Of a stretch of 64,000 nucleotides of DNA, positions 9,325 through 18,599 are shown piece after piece (within the stretch, counting starts at the first letter, position 1; each line of letters begins with the position of its first letter). The position numbers and the translations under genes are program-made. The notes beneath the pieces are model-generated. The model did not search any database. It worked only from the letters and a program-made list of their open reading frames with translations, and had not been told where the DNA came from. Origin of the DNA: Rhinopithecimicrobium faecis (lineage in GTDB: Bacteria > Bacteroidota > Bacteroidia > Sphingobacteriales > Sphingobacteriaceae); NCBI GenBank assembly GCA_017942165.1, contig JAGKSB010000008.1:62001-126000 (forward strand), given 5' to 3'.

Positions 9325-10056
9325 GTGGCAGACAGCTTAGTCATAATTCCAACATATAACGAAAAGGAAAATATCGAAAAGATTATTCGAAAGGTATTTT
9401 CACTATCCATTTCCTTTGATATACTTATTGTAGACGATGGATCTCCTGATGGCACCGCGCAAATTGTGAAGCGCTTGCAGGAGGCTGATTTCTCTGGGAG
9501 GCTTTTTCTAGAAGAGCGCAAGGGGAAATTAGGTTTAGGGACAGCCTATATCCATGGTTTTAAATGGGCCTTAGCGCGAAGCTATGAATTTATCTTTGAG
9601 ATGGATGCTGATTTCAGCCATAATCCGGACGATTTAATTCGTTTGCGGGAAGCCTGCCTACAAGGGGCAGATATGGCTATAGGCTCCCGTTATGTTAAAG
9701 GAGTGAATGTGGTAAACTGGCCTATGAACAGGGTGTTGATGTCCTATTTTGCATCCGTCTATGTGCGTATGATCACAGGGATCACTATTCAGGATGCGAC
9801 GGCAGGCTTTGTTTGCTTTAGAAGAGCAGTGCTGAAGCGTATTCCCTTGGATGCCATTAAATTTGTCGGCTATGCATTTCAGATTGAGATGAAATTTAGC
9901 GCCATTAAGTATGGTTTTAATGTGCAGGAGGTGCCTATTATATTCACCGACCGTACAGAAGGAACTTCAAAAATGAGTACTAAGATCTTTCAAGAGGCTT
10001 TTTTTGGTGTTATCCAATTAAAGATCGGCTCTTGGTTTAAGAATTACAATAAATAG
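9325..10056 (+). CDS. Polyprenol monophosphomannose synthase-like GT2 glycosyltransferase
   Basis: This GT2 enzyme transfers a sugar (mannose in characterised relatives) from a nucleotide sugar to a polyprenyl phosphate at the membrane. Family motifs are [12 protein letters not shown] at the N-terminus, the DDGSPDGT nucleotide-binding motif, the [10 protein letters not shown] metal-binding DxD and GSRYVKG. There is no C-terminal membrane extension, as in other single-domain homologues of about 240 residues. I use the GTG at 9325, giving 243 residues, because homologues begin just before the LVIIPTYNE strand. A longer frame reaches 9220 but would start inside the preceding terminator. A -7-like TATCTTTA lies at 9297-9304. 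ruvB follows after 20 bp. Confidence 0.85.
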   Translation: MADSLVIIPTYNEKENIEKIIRKVFSLSISFDILIVDDGSPDGTAQIVKRLQEADFSGRLFLEERKGKLGLGTAYIHGFKWALARSYEFIFEMDADFSHNPDDLIRLREACLQGADMAIGSRYVKGVNVVNWPMNRVLMSYFASVYVRMITGITIQDATAGFVCFRRAVLKRIPLDAIKFVGYAFQIEMKFSAIKYGFNVQEVPIIFTDRTEGTSKMSTKIFQEAFFGVIQLKIGSWFKNYNK

Positions 10057-10076
10057 AAGGGCAAGGAGTGACTACG

Positions 10077-11099
10077 ATGAACGAACATTTAGATCCCAGT
10101 ACGGAGCGCATGAGCCACCATGAGCGAGACCTAGAGCGTGTGCTTAGGCCTCAGGCATTCGAAGACTTTACAGGTCAAGAGAAAATTTTGGAGAATCTTA
10201 GCATTTTCGTGGAAGCGGCAAAACTGCGTGGCGAAGCCCTTGATCATGTGCTGCTACACGGCCCTCCGGGCTTGGGAAAAACGACGCTTTCTTATATTAT
10301 CGCCAATGAAATGGGGGTCGGCATAAAGACGACTTCAGGTCCCGTATTAGATAAGCCTGGAGATTTGGCAGGCCTACTTACATCGCTGGAAGAAGGAGAT
10401 ATACTTTTTATCGATGAGATTCACCGCTTAAGCCCCTTAGTGGAGGAGTATTTGTACTCCGCTATGGAAGACTTTAAGATTGATATCATGCTGGAGTCGG
10501 GCCCTAATGCGCGCTCTGTGCAGATTTCTTTGAATCCCTTTACGCTGGTAGGAGCGACGACAAGATCAGGTCTTTTAACAGCTCCATTACGCGCACGTTT
10601 CGGAATTAACTCACGCTTGCAGTATTATGACGCCAAGCTTTTGACGACGATTATATTGCGTTCAGCAACCATCTTAGATACACCAATCTCTGAAGAAGGA
10701 GCCTATGAAATCGCCCGTCGTAGCCGCGGTACGCCGCGTATTGCCAATGCACTCCTGCGAAGAACACGCGATTTTGCGCAGATAAAAGGTAACGGAAATA
10801 TTGATAGCGTAATTGCTAAGTATGCCTTAAATGCGCTGAATGTAGATTCACATGGCTTAGATGAGATGGACAATCGTATTCTTACGACTATTATCGATAA
10901 GTTTAAAGGAGGTCCTGTAGGCTTAAAGACCATTGCCACAGCTGTCGGTGAAGATGAGGGGACTATTGAAGAGGTGTATGAGCCTTTCTTAATTCAAGAA
11001 GGCTATTTAATGCGTACTTCCCGTGGGCGAGAATGTACGGAAGCTGCCTATAAACATTTGGGTAGGGTGCATGCTGCAACAGGAAACACACTTTTTTAG
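10077..11099 (+). CDS. ruvB: Holliday junction branch-migration helicase RuvB
   Basis: RuvB is the hexameric AAA+ motor that drives RuvA-bound Holliday junctions. It has Walker [10 protein letters not shown], Walker B LFIDEIHR, sensor GATTRSG, arginine finger in LRARFGI, and the C-terminal winged helix ([24 protein letters not shown]). The protein has 340 residues, normal for the family. I choose the ATG at 10077 because an AAGGAG Shine-Dalgarno (10063-10068) sits 8 bases before it; an in-frame GTG at 10068 overlaps that site. It is transcribed with the glycosyltransferase gene. Its stop codon is the first base triplet of a 16-bp triple repeat. Confidence 0.97.
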   Translation: MNEHLDPSTERMSHHERDLERVLRPQAFEDFTGQEKILENLSIFVEAAKLRGEALDHVLLHGPPGLGKTTLSYIIANEMGVGIKTTSGPVLDKPGDLAGLLTSLEEGDILFIDEIHRLSPLVEEYLYSAMEDFKIDIMLESGPNARSVQISLNPFTLVGATTRSGLLTAPLRARFGINSRLQYYDAKLLTTIILRSATILDTPISEEGAYEIARRSRGTPRIANALLRRTRDFAQIKGNGNIDSVIAKYALNALNVDSHGLDEMDNRILTTIIDKFKGGPVGLKTIATAVGEDEGTIEEVYEPFLIQEGYLMRTSRGRECTEAAYKHLGRVHAATGNTLF

Positions 11100-11144
11100 T
11101 ATGATTTTACAATAGTATGATTTTATAATAGTATGATTTTATAA
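11097..11144. repeat. Three tandem copies of a 16-bp unit starting at the ruvB stop codon
   Basis: The unit TAGTATGATTTTACAA is followed by two copies with T for C at position 14. The first TAG is the ruvB stop. Because 16 is not a multiple of 3, the three TAG triplets fall in three different frames. Confidence 0.9.
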
Positions 11145-11170
11145 TAGAAATGGGATCAACTTTTTAATAG

Positions 11171-11205
11171 AAAAGCCTTCAAACATTTGTTTGAAGGCTT
11201 TTCTT
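11171..11205. terminator. Bidirectional intrinsic terminator between ruvB and the S9 peptidase gene
   Basis: A perfect 14-bp stem, AAAAGCCTTCAAAC / GTTTGAAGGCTTTT (11171-11184 and 11189-11202), has a 4-nt loop. A-rich and T-rich flanks let it work on both strands, between two convergent genes. Confidence 0.9.
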
Positions 11206-11215
11206 ATTTTAGGAG

Positions 11216-11243
11216 GAGCGAGCGCTATAGATGACGCTCGCTC
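11216..11243. repeat. GC-rich inverted repeat next to the ruvB terminator
   Basis: GAGCGAGCG (11216-11224) and CGCTCGCTC (11235-11243) form a perfect 9-bp stem with a 10-nt loop, just after the peptidase stop on the minus strand. No U-run follows, so it may protect a 3' end rather than terminate. Confidence 0.65.
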
Positions 11244-11264
11244 ATATGCCGATACTTTTCGAAA

Positions 11265-13748
11265 TTAATTTTTCGGCTTTTCACGATTTATTTCAACCAT
11301 GTCTACCTCTTCATACTTGGAGTTTCCAATAAGGTGTTGAGAGAAGTAGTCTCCCATTTTCCAAAAGAAGTATTCTGTCATATCACCAAAAGCATGTCTT
11401 TGGCCTGGTAATAGTAGGAAATCAAAGCGTTTATTAGCTTTAATAAGCGCATCTACCATACGAATGGAGTTTGCTGGATGCACGTTATTGTCAATATCTC
11501 CTGTCGCGATAAGCAGCTTACCTTTTAGGTTTTTCGCCAAGCTTGTATTTTGGTCGATTGTATACGTAAAAGTAGTGTCACCTTTCGCGGAAACTTTCTC
11601 TACAACACCATGGTGACGCTCTGACCACCAGCGGTTATAGATGTTATTCTCATGATTTCCAGCTCCCGATACGGCAACTTTAAAGAAGTCTGGGTAAACT
11701 AACATCGCTGCAGTAGACATAAACCCACCACCAGAGTGTCCTGTGATACCTACGCGGTTAATATCTAAGTATGGGTGACGATTTGCTAACTGCTCAGCAG
11801 CCACTTTCTTATCCTCTAATCCGTAGTCACGTAAATTTCCGTAACCGTAGGTATGATACCATTTAGAGCGTGCAGGATGCCCACCACGGTTTCCTACAGT
11901 AATCACTACCATGCCAAATTGCGCTAAACGGTCTATGCGGTCCATGCTGCGGCCGAAGGACTTGTTTACAGCCTCCGTTTGCGGCCCTGGGTAGACATAT
12001 TCTACAATTGGGTAGGTCTTAGTGGAGTCGAAGTCGAAAGGCTTATACATAACGCCATATAAGTCTGTAACGCCATCACCCGCTTTAACGGTGAAAGGTT
12101 CAGGAAATTTATAACCTGCAGCGAAAAGCTGTGATAGATCCGCTTTTCCAAGTGGCATTACAAGCTGACCATTGCTATTGAATAAGTTCATCTCAGGAAT
12201 GGTATTCACGCGCGAAGAGTTGTTTACAAAGAAACGACCTGACTCGGAAACACTTACTTGATGATCATAATTGCCTGGATTCAGTAATTTAGGCTGTCCA
12301 CCGTTTAAAGAAACCGAGTAATGGTGTAAGTAGTAAGGGTCTTCCTTAGCCTCACGACCATTAGCGGTGAAGTATAGGCTGTTGGTAGCTTCATCTACAG
12401 CTGTGATCTCCTCACAGTTGTAAGCGCCTTCAGTAAGTTGTGATTGAAGCTTTCCTTGACGGTTATAAAGGTAGTAATGTCCCCATCCATCGCGTTGTGA
12501 CCAATGGATAAATGCGGCACCATTCTTCAATAAATAAGGCTTTTTGATATCTTGATACACATTAGAGCGTTCTTCTACCAAGGTGGTGACAGTACCATTG
12601 ATATCTACACGCAGGAGGTCAATACGCTTTAGGTCGCGGCTAGAACGCGCGATGTAAAACTCACTATTTGTTCCTAACCAATAGTTGATATAGTGATCAC
12701 CTTTATAAGAGCTGCTAGAAGCATCTTTAGTCCATAGAGAGAGCGTTTGGTTTTTAAAAGCTGTCACATTTATGCGCTTTTTAGATTTTGTTGCTAGCTC
12801 AATAATATAAAGCTCCGTTTCGGTAGAGTCTACTTCACCGGGTAGCAAATATTTGTAGGTTTCTAGGGTAGGGCGTTTGCTGCCAACATTATTGATCACC
12901 CATAAAGGGTTTAGGGAACGGTTATCTTTTCTTGAGATGGCGAAATACTTACCATCTGGCGACCAGTTTACCCATGCAGATCGGCGATTAGGCTTCTTTG
13001 TATCTTTCTTTGTATCACCTGTTGTGGTGCTGTATTCGTCACCCGCCCAGGCGTAGTACTGTACGCCGTCCGTGGTAATGGCATGCTCTACAATGGTGCT
13101 GTCGGATTCATTTTTCAGGGCTTTTTCATAATTCGCTTTGTCCATCCAATAGAGGTTGAAGTTTTTCGCGAAGATGACGGTGCTTGTATCCGGGGAGAAG
13201 CTCGCCCAGGAAAGTCTACTTTTTTCTTTCGTGGAGTCGCTCAGCTCACGCAGCTTCTTCGTAGCGAGGTTATATTCTAAGAAAAAGGTTTTTTTTGTTA
13301 GCGTGTCAGACTTATTGGTAAGCTTCTTAATTTCATCCGCGGACTTCAGGGTGTCCTTGGTACTTAAAACCTGAAAGCGTACATTTTTCTCATCCTTTGT
13401 GAACTTTACATTATTTAAAGTTAGGTGCTGCGCATCTACGGGATTTTTTACAATGCGTGATACTTGTGCTGCTAGGGATATATTCTCAAATAAAAGCTCC
13501 TTTTTATTGGCTACAGGATTTACCATATACCAGTATTTGCCATTGGAGTCTGAAAACTCATACCAGAAACGATCGGAGTGGTTAATCCAATTTGGCGTGA
13601 TAGAGGTTGTGAAAATAAGTTTTTTCAACTTTTCAGGAGAGAATTTCGAAGCTAATTGATAATTGGCCTTGCTTTCGGTACCTTTTTGTTGCGCTAATGC
13701 GGCGGTACTACAGCTTAGGGCCATTAAAGCCACATAAAATTTATTCAT
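11265..13748 (-). CDS. S9 family prolyl oligopeptidase / DPP-IV-like exported peptidase
   Basis: This 827-residue serine peptidase has a signal peptide (about residues 1-19, ending ALAQ). A DPP-IV-type beta-propeller covers roughly residues 60-570 and a C-terminal alpha/beta-hydrolase domain follows. The catalytic triad can be placed: Ser672 in GHSGGG, Asp753 in GDIDNNVHPANS and His785 in PGQRHAFGD. The nucleophile motif is GHSGGG rather than the GWSYGG of classical DPP-IV, so the exact cleavage specificity is uncertain. It probably acts in the periplasm or at the outer surface to make short peptides, which would suit the POT transporters nearby. The gene stands alone, convergent with ruvB. 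Confidence 0.9.
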   Translation of the reverse strand: MNKFYVALMALSCSTAALAQQKGTESKANYQLASKFSPEKLKKLIFTTSITPNWINHSDRFWYEFSDSNGKYWYMVNPVANKKELLFENISLAAQVSRIVKNPVDAQHLTLNNVKFTKDEKNVRFQVLSTKDTLKSADEIKKLTNKSDTLTKKTFFLEYNLATKKLRELSDSTKEKSRLSWASFSPDTSTVIFAKNFNLYWMDKANYEKALKNESDSTIVEHAITTDGVQYYAWAGDEYSTTTGDTKKDTKKPNRRSAWVNWSPDGKYFAISRKDNRSLNPLWVINNVGSKRPTLETYKYLLPGEVDSTETELYIIELATKSKKRINVTAFKNQTLSLWTKDASSSSYKGDHYINYWLGTNSEFYIARSSRDLKRIDLLRVDINGTVTTLVEERSNVYQDIKKPYLLKNGAAFIHWSQRDGWGHYYLYNRQGKLQSQLTEGAYNCEEITAVDEATNSLYFTANGREAKEDPYYLHHYSVSLNGGQPKLLNPGNYDHQVSVSESGRFFVNNSSRVNTIPEMNLFNSNGQLVMPLGKADLSQLFAAGYKFPEPFTVKAGDGVTDLYGVMYKPFDFDSTKTYPIVEYVYPGPQTEAVNKSFGRSMDRIDRLAQFGMVVITVGNRGGHPARSKWYHTYGYGNLRDYGLEDKKVAAEQLANRHPYLDINRVGITGHSGGGFMSTAAMLVYPDFFKVAVSGAGNHENNIYNRWWSERHHGVVEKVSAKGDTTFTYTIDQNTSLAKNLKGKLLIATGDIDNNVHPANSIRMVDALIKANKRFDFLLLPGQRHAFGDMTEYFFWKMGDYFSQHLIGNSKYEEVDMVEINREKPKN

Positions 13749-13830
13749 GCTATATGATTAATAATGGAAATTAGTTATCCAGCTAAATTATTAAGAATAG
13801 TTGAAAGGAAGCCTTAAATGCTGTAATTTT

Positions 13831-15258
13831 TTAGTGAGAATAGAACTTCTCGTTGAAATTAACAAGGAATAATTGCTCCCTAGCGCGTGTTACCGCGGTA
13901 TATAGCCAGCGTAGAAACTCCGTATTCAGCATCTCATCGACTAAGTACCCCTGATCGACAAATACCGCAGGCCACTGCCCACCCTGTGCCTTATGGCAGG
14001 TGATGGCGAAGGCAAATTTAATCTGTAGGGCGTTGTAGTAGGGGTCTTTTTTGATGGCTTCTAGGCGGTCTTTCTTAAGGGCTATATCTTCGTAGTCCTT
14101 AGCGACAGCTTCATAAAGTCGCTTTAACTCTGGCTGCGGCATATTCGGGCTATCTGTGTAGATGCTATCTAAAAGCACGCGACAAGTAATGGCATCTTCA
14201 TCTTCGACACCCACAAAGCTCATTGTAATATCTGCGAAGCGGAAGCCATGCATCTCATGTACATTGGATACCTTACGTACCTTGGCCATATCCCCATTGG
14301 CTATAAATCCTTGCTCAATACTATTTTCCTGTAGCCAGAAGTAATTGTTGCGAACGACCATGATAAGATCCCCTCCAGTAATTTCCTCTTCCCGAAATAG
14401 AAGCTGATTGCGGATATGCTTATTGTAGAGGTTTGCAGACTTATTGGAACGACAGATTACCATGGTATTTTCCAAGCCAAAGTTGTCATACGCATAGTTT
14501 AAACCTTCCACAAGGCGGTCCCCATTCATGCGGAATATATCTTTAAATCCTTTGGTAATAAACTCGGGAAAGGGGTAGGTAGCGGTCTCTTCTTCCAGCT
14601 TTATCTCCTGTCTAATTTTTGTGGCATTGTAGAGTATTCCGGACTCCTGTGCTTGACGTACGACTTCGGTGAGCTCTACGGTATACACCTGCAACTGATA
14701 GTTGCTATGGAGGTAGGCAGGGTCTAGTGCAGGGCTTTGTAGGAGCCCAACGGGAGGGAGCTGAGCCGTGTCACCCACGAACATAACGCAGCAGTTCTTA
14801 CCAGATCTTACATAACGTAGTAGATCTTCCAGAAGGGAGTTTGAAAACATATTAACCGATTCATCTGAAATCATAGAAGACTCATCTATAATAAATAAGG
14901 TGTCTTCATGTAAATTTTCAGATAATATAAAATCCAGTGTGTGGCTAGTGGAATCTTTCTTTCTATAGATTTTTTTATGGATGGTAAGGGCTTTCCTGCC
15001 GGCATAATTAGACATCACTTTGGCCGCCCTACCTGTGGGAGCCAGGAGTACCGCTCTTTTGTTTAATGCGCCTAACGATTTCACTAAAGCAGCGATTAAT
15101 GTGGTCTTTCCGGTACCGGCATAGCCTTTTAATACAAAGCAGCTATCCGCTTGAAAGTGACTTAAGAAGTCTGACAGCTTCTTAAAAGCTGTATATTGTT
15201 GGGTCGTAGGCTTCCAGGGGAAGCGCTGTTCTAGTAAATCCGTAATAAGCACATGCAA
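13831..15258 (-). CDS. RecD-like superfamily 1 DNA helicase
   Basis: This SF1 ATPase of about 475 residues has Walker A GYAGTGKTT, a GRAAKVM motif, Walker B FIIDESSMISD, motif III GDTAQLPPVG and the C-terminal UvrD-like motifs TCHKAQGGQW and YTAVTRAREQL. It resembles the stand-alone RecD2/exodeoxyribonuclease V alpha-like helicases common in Bacteroidota, acting 5'-3' on DNA in repair. No RecB or RecC is nearby. The start is unclear: the longest frame begins with TTG at 15258, but that codon lies inside a TAACTTTG -7 box, and a GTG at 15252 is an alternative. A stop lies just upstream in frame. Confidence 0.88.
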   Translation of the reverse strand: MHVLITDLLEQRFPWKPTTQQYTAFKKLSDFLSHFQADSCFVLKGYAGTGKTTLIAALVKSLGALNKRAVLLAPTGRAAKVMSNYAGRKALTIHKKIYRKKDSTSHTLDFILSENLHEDTLFIIDESSMISDESVNMFSNSLLEDLLRYVRSGKNCCVMFVGDTAQLPPVGLLQSPALDPAYLHSNYQLQVYTVELTEVVRQAQESGILYNATKIRQEIKLEEETATYPFPEFITKGFKDIFRMNGDRLVEGLNYAYDNFGLENTMVICRSNKSANLYNKHIRNQLLFREEEITGGDLIMVVRNNYFWLQENSIEQGFIANGDMAKVRKVSNVHEMHGFRFADITMSFVGVEDEDAITCRVLLDSIYTDSPNMPQPELKRLYEAVAKDYEDIALKKDRLEAIKKDPYYNALQIKFAFAITCHKAQGGQWPAVFVDQGYLVDEMLNTEFLRWLYTAVTRAREQLFLVNFNEKFYSH

Positions 15259-15272
15259 AGTTATTCAAAAGG

Positions 15273-15303
15273 TTTGTCATATCATTTGTAAAAGCTAATT
15301 TTG
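15273..15303 (+). promoter_or_regulatory. Bacteroidota-type promoter for the DUF3822-rsmD-coaD operon
   Basis: TTTG (15273-15276), a 19-nt spacer, then TAATTTTG (15296-15303) match the consensus -33 TTTG / -7 TAnnTTTG. Transcription would start near 15308-15310, which rules out the TTG at 15301 as a start codon for the next gene. Confidence 0.75.
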
Positions 15304-15345
15304 TTGAAAGGCAGTACGGCCTTTATAAGGGTAAAAATAATACGA

Positions 15346-16140
15346 ATGAATTATATTTCAAATCAATTTAATATACAGCAAATTCCTTCCTACACATTGT
15401 TAATCAATGCGGGTTTTGTGAAGGACTTGTTAGCCGTTGTAGATCAGCAGAATGAGTTGCGCGTGTTTATGGAATATGCTGCGGAAAAACCAGAGCCTGA
15501 AGCCATGAAAATATTGTCTTTACCCTTTAAACGGGTGAAGGTGGTGATCCCTCACGAGAGCTTTTCATTTATTCCTACGGAATTATTTGAGGAGGAAAAA
15601 CTACCCGTTTACGCTTCTTACCTTTCCGATGAGAATCCCTCACATGTCTATTTTCAGCAGATTGATGCCCTGGGTGTAACGGTTGTTTACCAGTTTGATT
15701 TATTGTTGTTAAATCGTTGGAAATCTATTTTCCCTAACTGCCAAATTATCCCTGAATTCCGTATGGTATTAGAGCAGGTACAGTCGAAAATCCCTATTCA
15801 TGGACATATTTTAGGCGTACATTACAGCAATCAGCTGGTGGATATTTACCTTTTTGTAAATGGACAAATTCAGGTTTATAATTCTTTTGAGATCAGTGCG
15901 ATAGACGATTTAAGTTACTATATACTTAATATATATAATCAGTTTAATATTGAAGGAAAAGTAGATAAAATCATCGTTTCAGGCTTAACAATTTCCGAAG
16001 CTCACGCAGAGCGCTTATCCCAATATGGACAGCAGCTGGAGCGTGTGGAATTAAGCACTAATATTCAAGTTCCTATCGATGCTGAGGGCTTAGACCTGAC
16101 GCAGTTTCACATAACTTTTGATGCTTTATCATGCGAATAA
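15346..16140 (+). CDS. DUF3822 family protein, function unknown
   Basis: This 264-residue soluble protein belongs to a Bacteroidota-specific family usually found just upstream of rsmD, as here. It has no signal peptide or membrane segment. The second half (HILGVHYSNQLVDIYLFVNG, then VDKIIVSGLTISEA) alternates strands and a glycine turn in a way that resembles an actin/PilM-like (ASKHA) fold; this is inference from pattern only. I use the ATG at 15346 because a good promoter ends at 15303. It overlaps rsmD by 10 bp (ATGCGAATAA), so translation of the two is probably coupled. A link to ribosome or CoA metabolism is only suggested by position. Confidence 0.8.
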   Translation: MNYISNQFNIQQIPSYTLLINAGFVKDLLAVVDQQNELRVFMEYAAEKPEPEAMKILSLPFKRVKVVIPHESFSFIPTELFEEEKLPVYASYLSDENPSHVYFQQIDALGVTVVYQFDLLLLNRWKSIFPNCQIIPEFRMVLEQVQSKIPIHGHILGVHYSNQLVDIYLFVNGQIQVYNSFEISAIDDLSYYILNIYNQFNIEGKVDKIIVSGLTISEAHAERLSQYGQQLERVELSTNIQVPIDAEGLDLTQFHITFDALSCE

Positions 16141-16679
16141 TAGGAGGTACCTTAGGAGGAATACGTTTATCTCCACCCACAAATCTGCCCGTACGACCTA
16201 CGACAGATGTCGCTAAAGAAGCGCTCTTTAATATCTTGCAGCATAAAATAGATTTTGATGAAATCCATTGCTTAGATCTTTTTGCTGGAACAGGAAATAT
16301 ATCCTTTGAGTTGGCCTCCCGCGGAGCGCTACAGGTCGATAGCATAGACCTACATTTTAAGTGTGTACAGTATATTGAGGAAACAGCTAAGAAGCTTAAA
16401 GTAGCACAAATAAAAGCGCGAAAAGCAGATGTTTTCAAATATATAGCTACCGCTAAGGGGAGCTATGATTTTATATTTGCCGATCCTCCTTATGACATTC
16501 CTAAGCTTCCACAACTTCCTGCGCTGATCTTTGAGCGTGGATTATTGAAGCCTGATGGTTTACTGGTGGTGGAGCATCCCTCCACACGGCGCATGGATGA
16601 CCACCCTAATTTTGTGGAATTACGTAAATATGGGTATAGCTCGTTTAGCTTTTATGCCTTACCCAAGGAATCTTTATAA
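16131..16679 (+). CDS. rsmD: 16S rRNA (guanine966-N2)-methyltransferase RsmD
   Basis: RsmD methylates N2 of G966 in 16S rRNA on assembling 30S subunits. The 182-residue protein has the N-terminal MRIIGGTLGG segment, PVRPTTDVAKEALFNIL, the SAM-binding LDLFAGTGNISFE motif, and the catalytic DPPYD motif (FADPPYD) of N2-guanine methyltransferases. The length is normal for the family. It starts inside the last codons of the DUF3822 gene and is followed by coaD after 11 bp, so the three genes form one transcript. Confidence 0.95.
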   Translation: MRIIGGTLGGIRLSPPTNLPVRPTTDVAKEALFNILQHKIDFDEIHCLDLFAGTGNISFELASRGALQVDSIDLHFKCVQYIEETAKKLKVAQIKARKADVFKYIATAKGSYDFIFADPPYDIPKLPQLPALIFERGLLKPDGLLVVEHPSTRRMDDHPNFVELRKYGYSSFSFYALPKESL

Positions 16680-16690
16680 ATCTTCTTGCG

Positions 16691-17167
16691 ATGAGAATAG
16701 CTGTTTTTCCAGGGTCTTTTGACCCTATTACCAAGGCGCATTGTGAACTTATTGAGCGCGGATTAGGTCTTTTTGATCAGATTATTGTAGCTGTAGGCGT
16801 AAATGCCTCAAAAAAGGGCTTATTAGCGCGCGAGGAGCGCCTTCAGCTTATTCGGGATGTCTTTCCTGCTAAAGCGGAAAAGGTGCTCGTACAGAGCTTC
16901 ACAGGCCTTACAGTAGATTTCTGTAAGCAGGTGGGTGCGCACTATATCCTTCGAGGAATTCGCAATACCCAAGATTTTGAGTTTGAAAACGCCATTGCTC
17001 AAAATAATAAGCTGCTAGCGCCGGAAATTGAAACCTATTTTTTGGTTAGCCAAGCAGGCATGGGGCATATTTCTTCGAGTATCGTGCGGGATGTACTGCA
17101 GCATGGAGGGGATATCAGCAGCATGGTGCCTGCCACCATTATTCCATATTTGAAAGGAAAAATTTAA
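16691..17167 (+). CDS. coaD: Pantetheine-phosphate adenylyltransferase CoaD
   Basis: CoaD joins ATP and 4'-phosphopantetheine to give dephospho-CoA, the penultimate step of coenzyme A synthesis. The 158-residue protein shows the nucleotidyltransferase start VFPGSFDPITKAH, YILRGIRNTQDFEFE, and the C-terminal ISSSIVRD motif. The usual (T/H)xGH is TKAH here: the glycine is replaced by alanine while the catalytic histidine stays, which I take as a lineage variant. It is the last gene of the DUF3822-rsmD-coaD operon. The codons for KGKI-stop are part of a short duplication. Confidence 0.95.
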   Translation: MRIAVFPGSFDPITKAHCELIERGLGLFDQIIVAVGVNASKKGLLAREERLQLIRDVFPAKAEKVLVQSFTGLTVDFCKQVGAHYILRGIRNTQDFEFENAIAQNNKLLAPEIETYFLVSQAGMGHISSSIVRDVLQHGGDISSMVPATIIPYLKGKI

Positions 17168-17193
17168 ACCTCTTTAAAAGGAAAAATCTAAAC
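17153..17193. repeat. Direct repeat spanning the coaD stop codon
   Basis: AAAGGAAAAATTTAAAC (17153-17169, containing the coaD TAA) recurs as AAAGGAAAAATCTAAAC (17177-17193). The two have one mismatch and a 24-bp period. Confidence 0.8.
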
Positions 17194-17195
17194 AT

Positions 17196-17231
17196 AAAAA
17201 AATCCCTGAATAGAAAAACAGGGATTTTTTT
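17196..17231. terminator. Bidirectional intrinsic terminator between coaD and the RNA helicase gene
   Basis: A perfect stem, AAAAAAATCCCTG / CAGGGATTTTTTT, has a 10-nt A-rich loop. It lies between two convergent genes and is flanked by A and T runs on both sides. Confidence 0.9.
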
Positions 17232-17276
17232 ATATATAGCAAGACCCCAAGAAGGGTGCTTGCTAGGAAATCAGTG

Positions 17277-18581
17277 TTAGGTACGTTGAATTTTTATCTT
17301 CCGCCCCTTAATTTTATCTAGGGTAGATCTCTTCAGTACGATGGCTGCCACCTTGCGGTCTACAGCGGCATATGCTTCATGATCTTTTATTTCTATTACG
17401 CCAACATCTTCCTTCTGGATGCCTGCTAAGTTTAATAAATAACCGACGATATCAATTTTATTTATCTTATCCTTCTTACCCGCATTAAAATAAAGCGTGG
17501 TGTAAGGTGTATTTGCTGGAAGTGGGTAGGTTTCCGTCAGGTCTTCCTCCTGTACCTCTTCCGGTAAATAAGCGAAGTCATCTTCCGGCTTCAACAGTAA
17601 ATATACCGTACCTTTTGCTTCCATCCTTGCAGTACGGCCATTTCTATGGATAAAGGCGTCTTCGCGCGTTGGCAGTTGGTAATGAATAATAGCATCTACT
17701 TCAGGGATGTCTAAGCCCCGAGCCGCAAGATCCGTCGTAATTAAAATCTGGTTGGATTTATTTCTGAATTTTAAGAGTGCTAGCTCGCGGTCTATTTGCT
17801 CTAGGCCACCATGGAAGGTGTCATGAATAAGTTCGCGGTCTTCTAAAAGTTCGGAAATATGGTCTACAGCATCGCGGTGATTACAGAAAATAATAACTTT
17901 CTGACCTCCTAATTTACAAAGTAAATTCAGCAGTGACTTTAACTTAAGATGTACCGGAGAGGTGACTTTCTTGTACGTTATCTTCGGTGCTGACTGCGCT
18001 TGATTCAAATAATTTACATAGATAGGGTTGCTGACACCTGTAAAAGCTGGAAGCTCCTCCATATTCGTTGCCGAGGTCAGGATACGGTGGTTTAAGCCAC
18101 GTAAATAAGCTGTGATCATGGATATTTGATCCTGGAATCCTAGTTCTAACGACTTGTCAAACTCATCCATTACTAAAGTATGAACTTTTGCCGCTTCGAA
18201 ATTTCCGGCTTCAATATGATGCGCTATACGACCAGGGGTACCAATTAAGATGGCTGGTGCTTCTTTCAGGGTGTTGCGTTCAATTTTTGTGGAGTGCCCC
18301 CCATAACAGCAGGTAATTTTAAAGCCCTGCATTACTTTTTTTAACACTTGCTCAATCTGTAGGGCTAATTCACGTGTAGGGACAATTATTAAACATTGCA
18401 CCCCTTGATAATTGGCCTGTAATTTTTGAGCAATTAACAATGAAAAGGCTAGCGTTTTTCCCGTTCCTGTTGGGGATAACAACACAAAATCTTGGTCCAT
18501 TTTATAACGATCCAATACTTCTTGTTGCATCTCATTTAAGGAGGAGATTGCTAGCCTTTTTAAGATAGATTCTATTTGCAT
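17277..18581 (-). CDS. DbpA-like DEAD-box RNA helicase
   Basis: This 434-residue ATP-dependent RNA helicase has motif I SPTGTGKT, Ia PTRELALQ, GTPGR, motif II DEFD (the third residue is F instead of A), motif III SAT, and VI HRNGRTAR. The last 75 residues (about 360-434) resemble the DbpA RNA-binding domain: GKKDKINKIDIVGYLL, the EIKDHEAYAAV strand and a basic KIKGRKIKIQ end. DbpA proteins act on 23S rRNA during 50S assembly, so ribosome biogenesis is the likely job. The gene starts 18 bp after asnA on the same strand with no terminator between, so the asnA attenuator should also control it. Confidence 0.9.
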   Translation of the reverse strand: MQIESILKRLAISSLNEMQQEVLDRYKMDQDFVLLSPTGTGKTLAFSLLIAQKLQANYQGVQCLIIVPTRELALQIEQVLKKVMQGFKITCCYGGHSTKIERNTLKEAPAILIGTPGRIAHHIEAGNFEAAKVHTLVMDEFDKSLELGFQDQISMITAYLRGLNHRILTSATNMEELPAFTGVSNPIYVNYLNQAQSAPKITYKKVTSPVHLKLKSLLNLLCKLGGQKVIIFCNHRDAVDHISELLEDRELIHDTFHGGLEQIDRELALLKFRNKSNQILITTDLAARGLDIPEVDAIIHYQLPTREDAFIHRNGRTARMEAKGTVYLLLKPEDDFAYLPEEVQEEDLTETYPLPANTPYTTLYFNAGKKDKINKIDIVGYLLNLAGIQKEDVGVIEIKDHEAYAAVDRKVAAIVLKRSTLDKIKGRKIKIQRT

Positions 18582-18599
18582 GCTACAAAAGTACGCAAA

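Noticed and set aside
15301..15345. TTG start for the DUF3822 gene
   Set aside because: The TTG overlaps the -7 box of a consensus promoter and would lie upstream of the transcription start.
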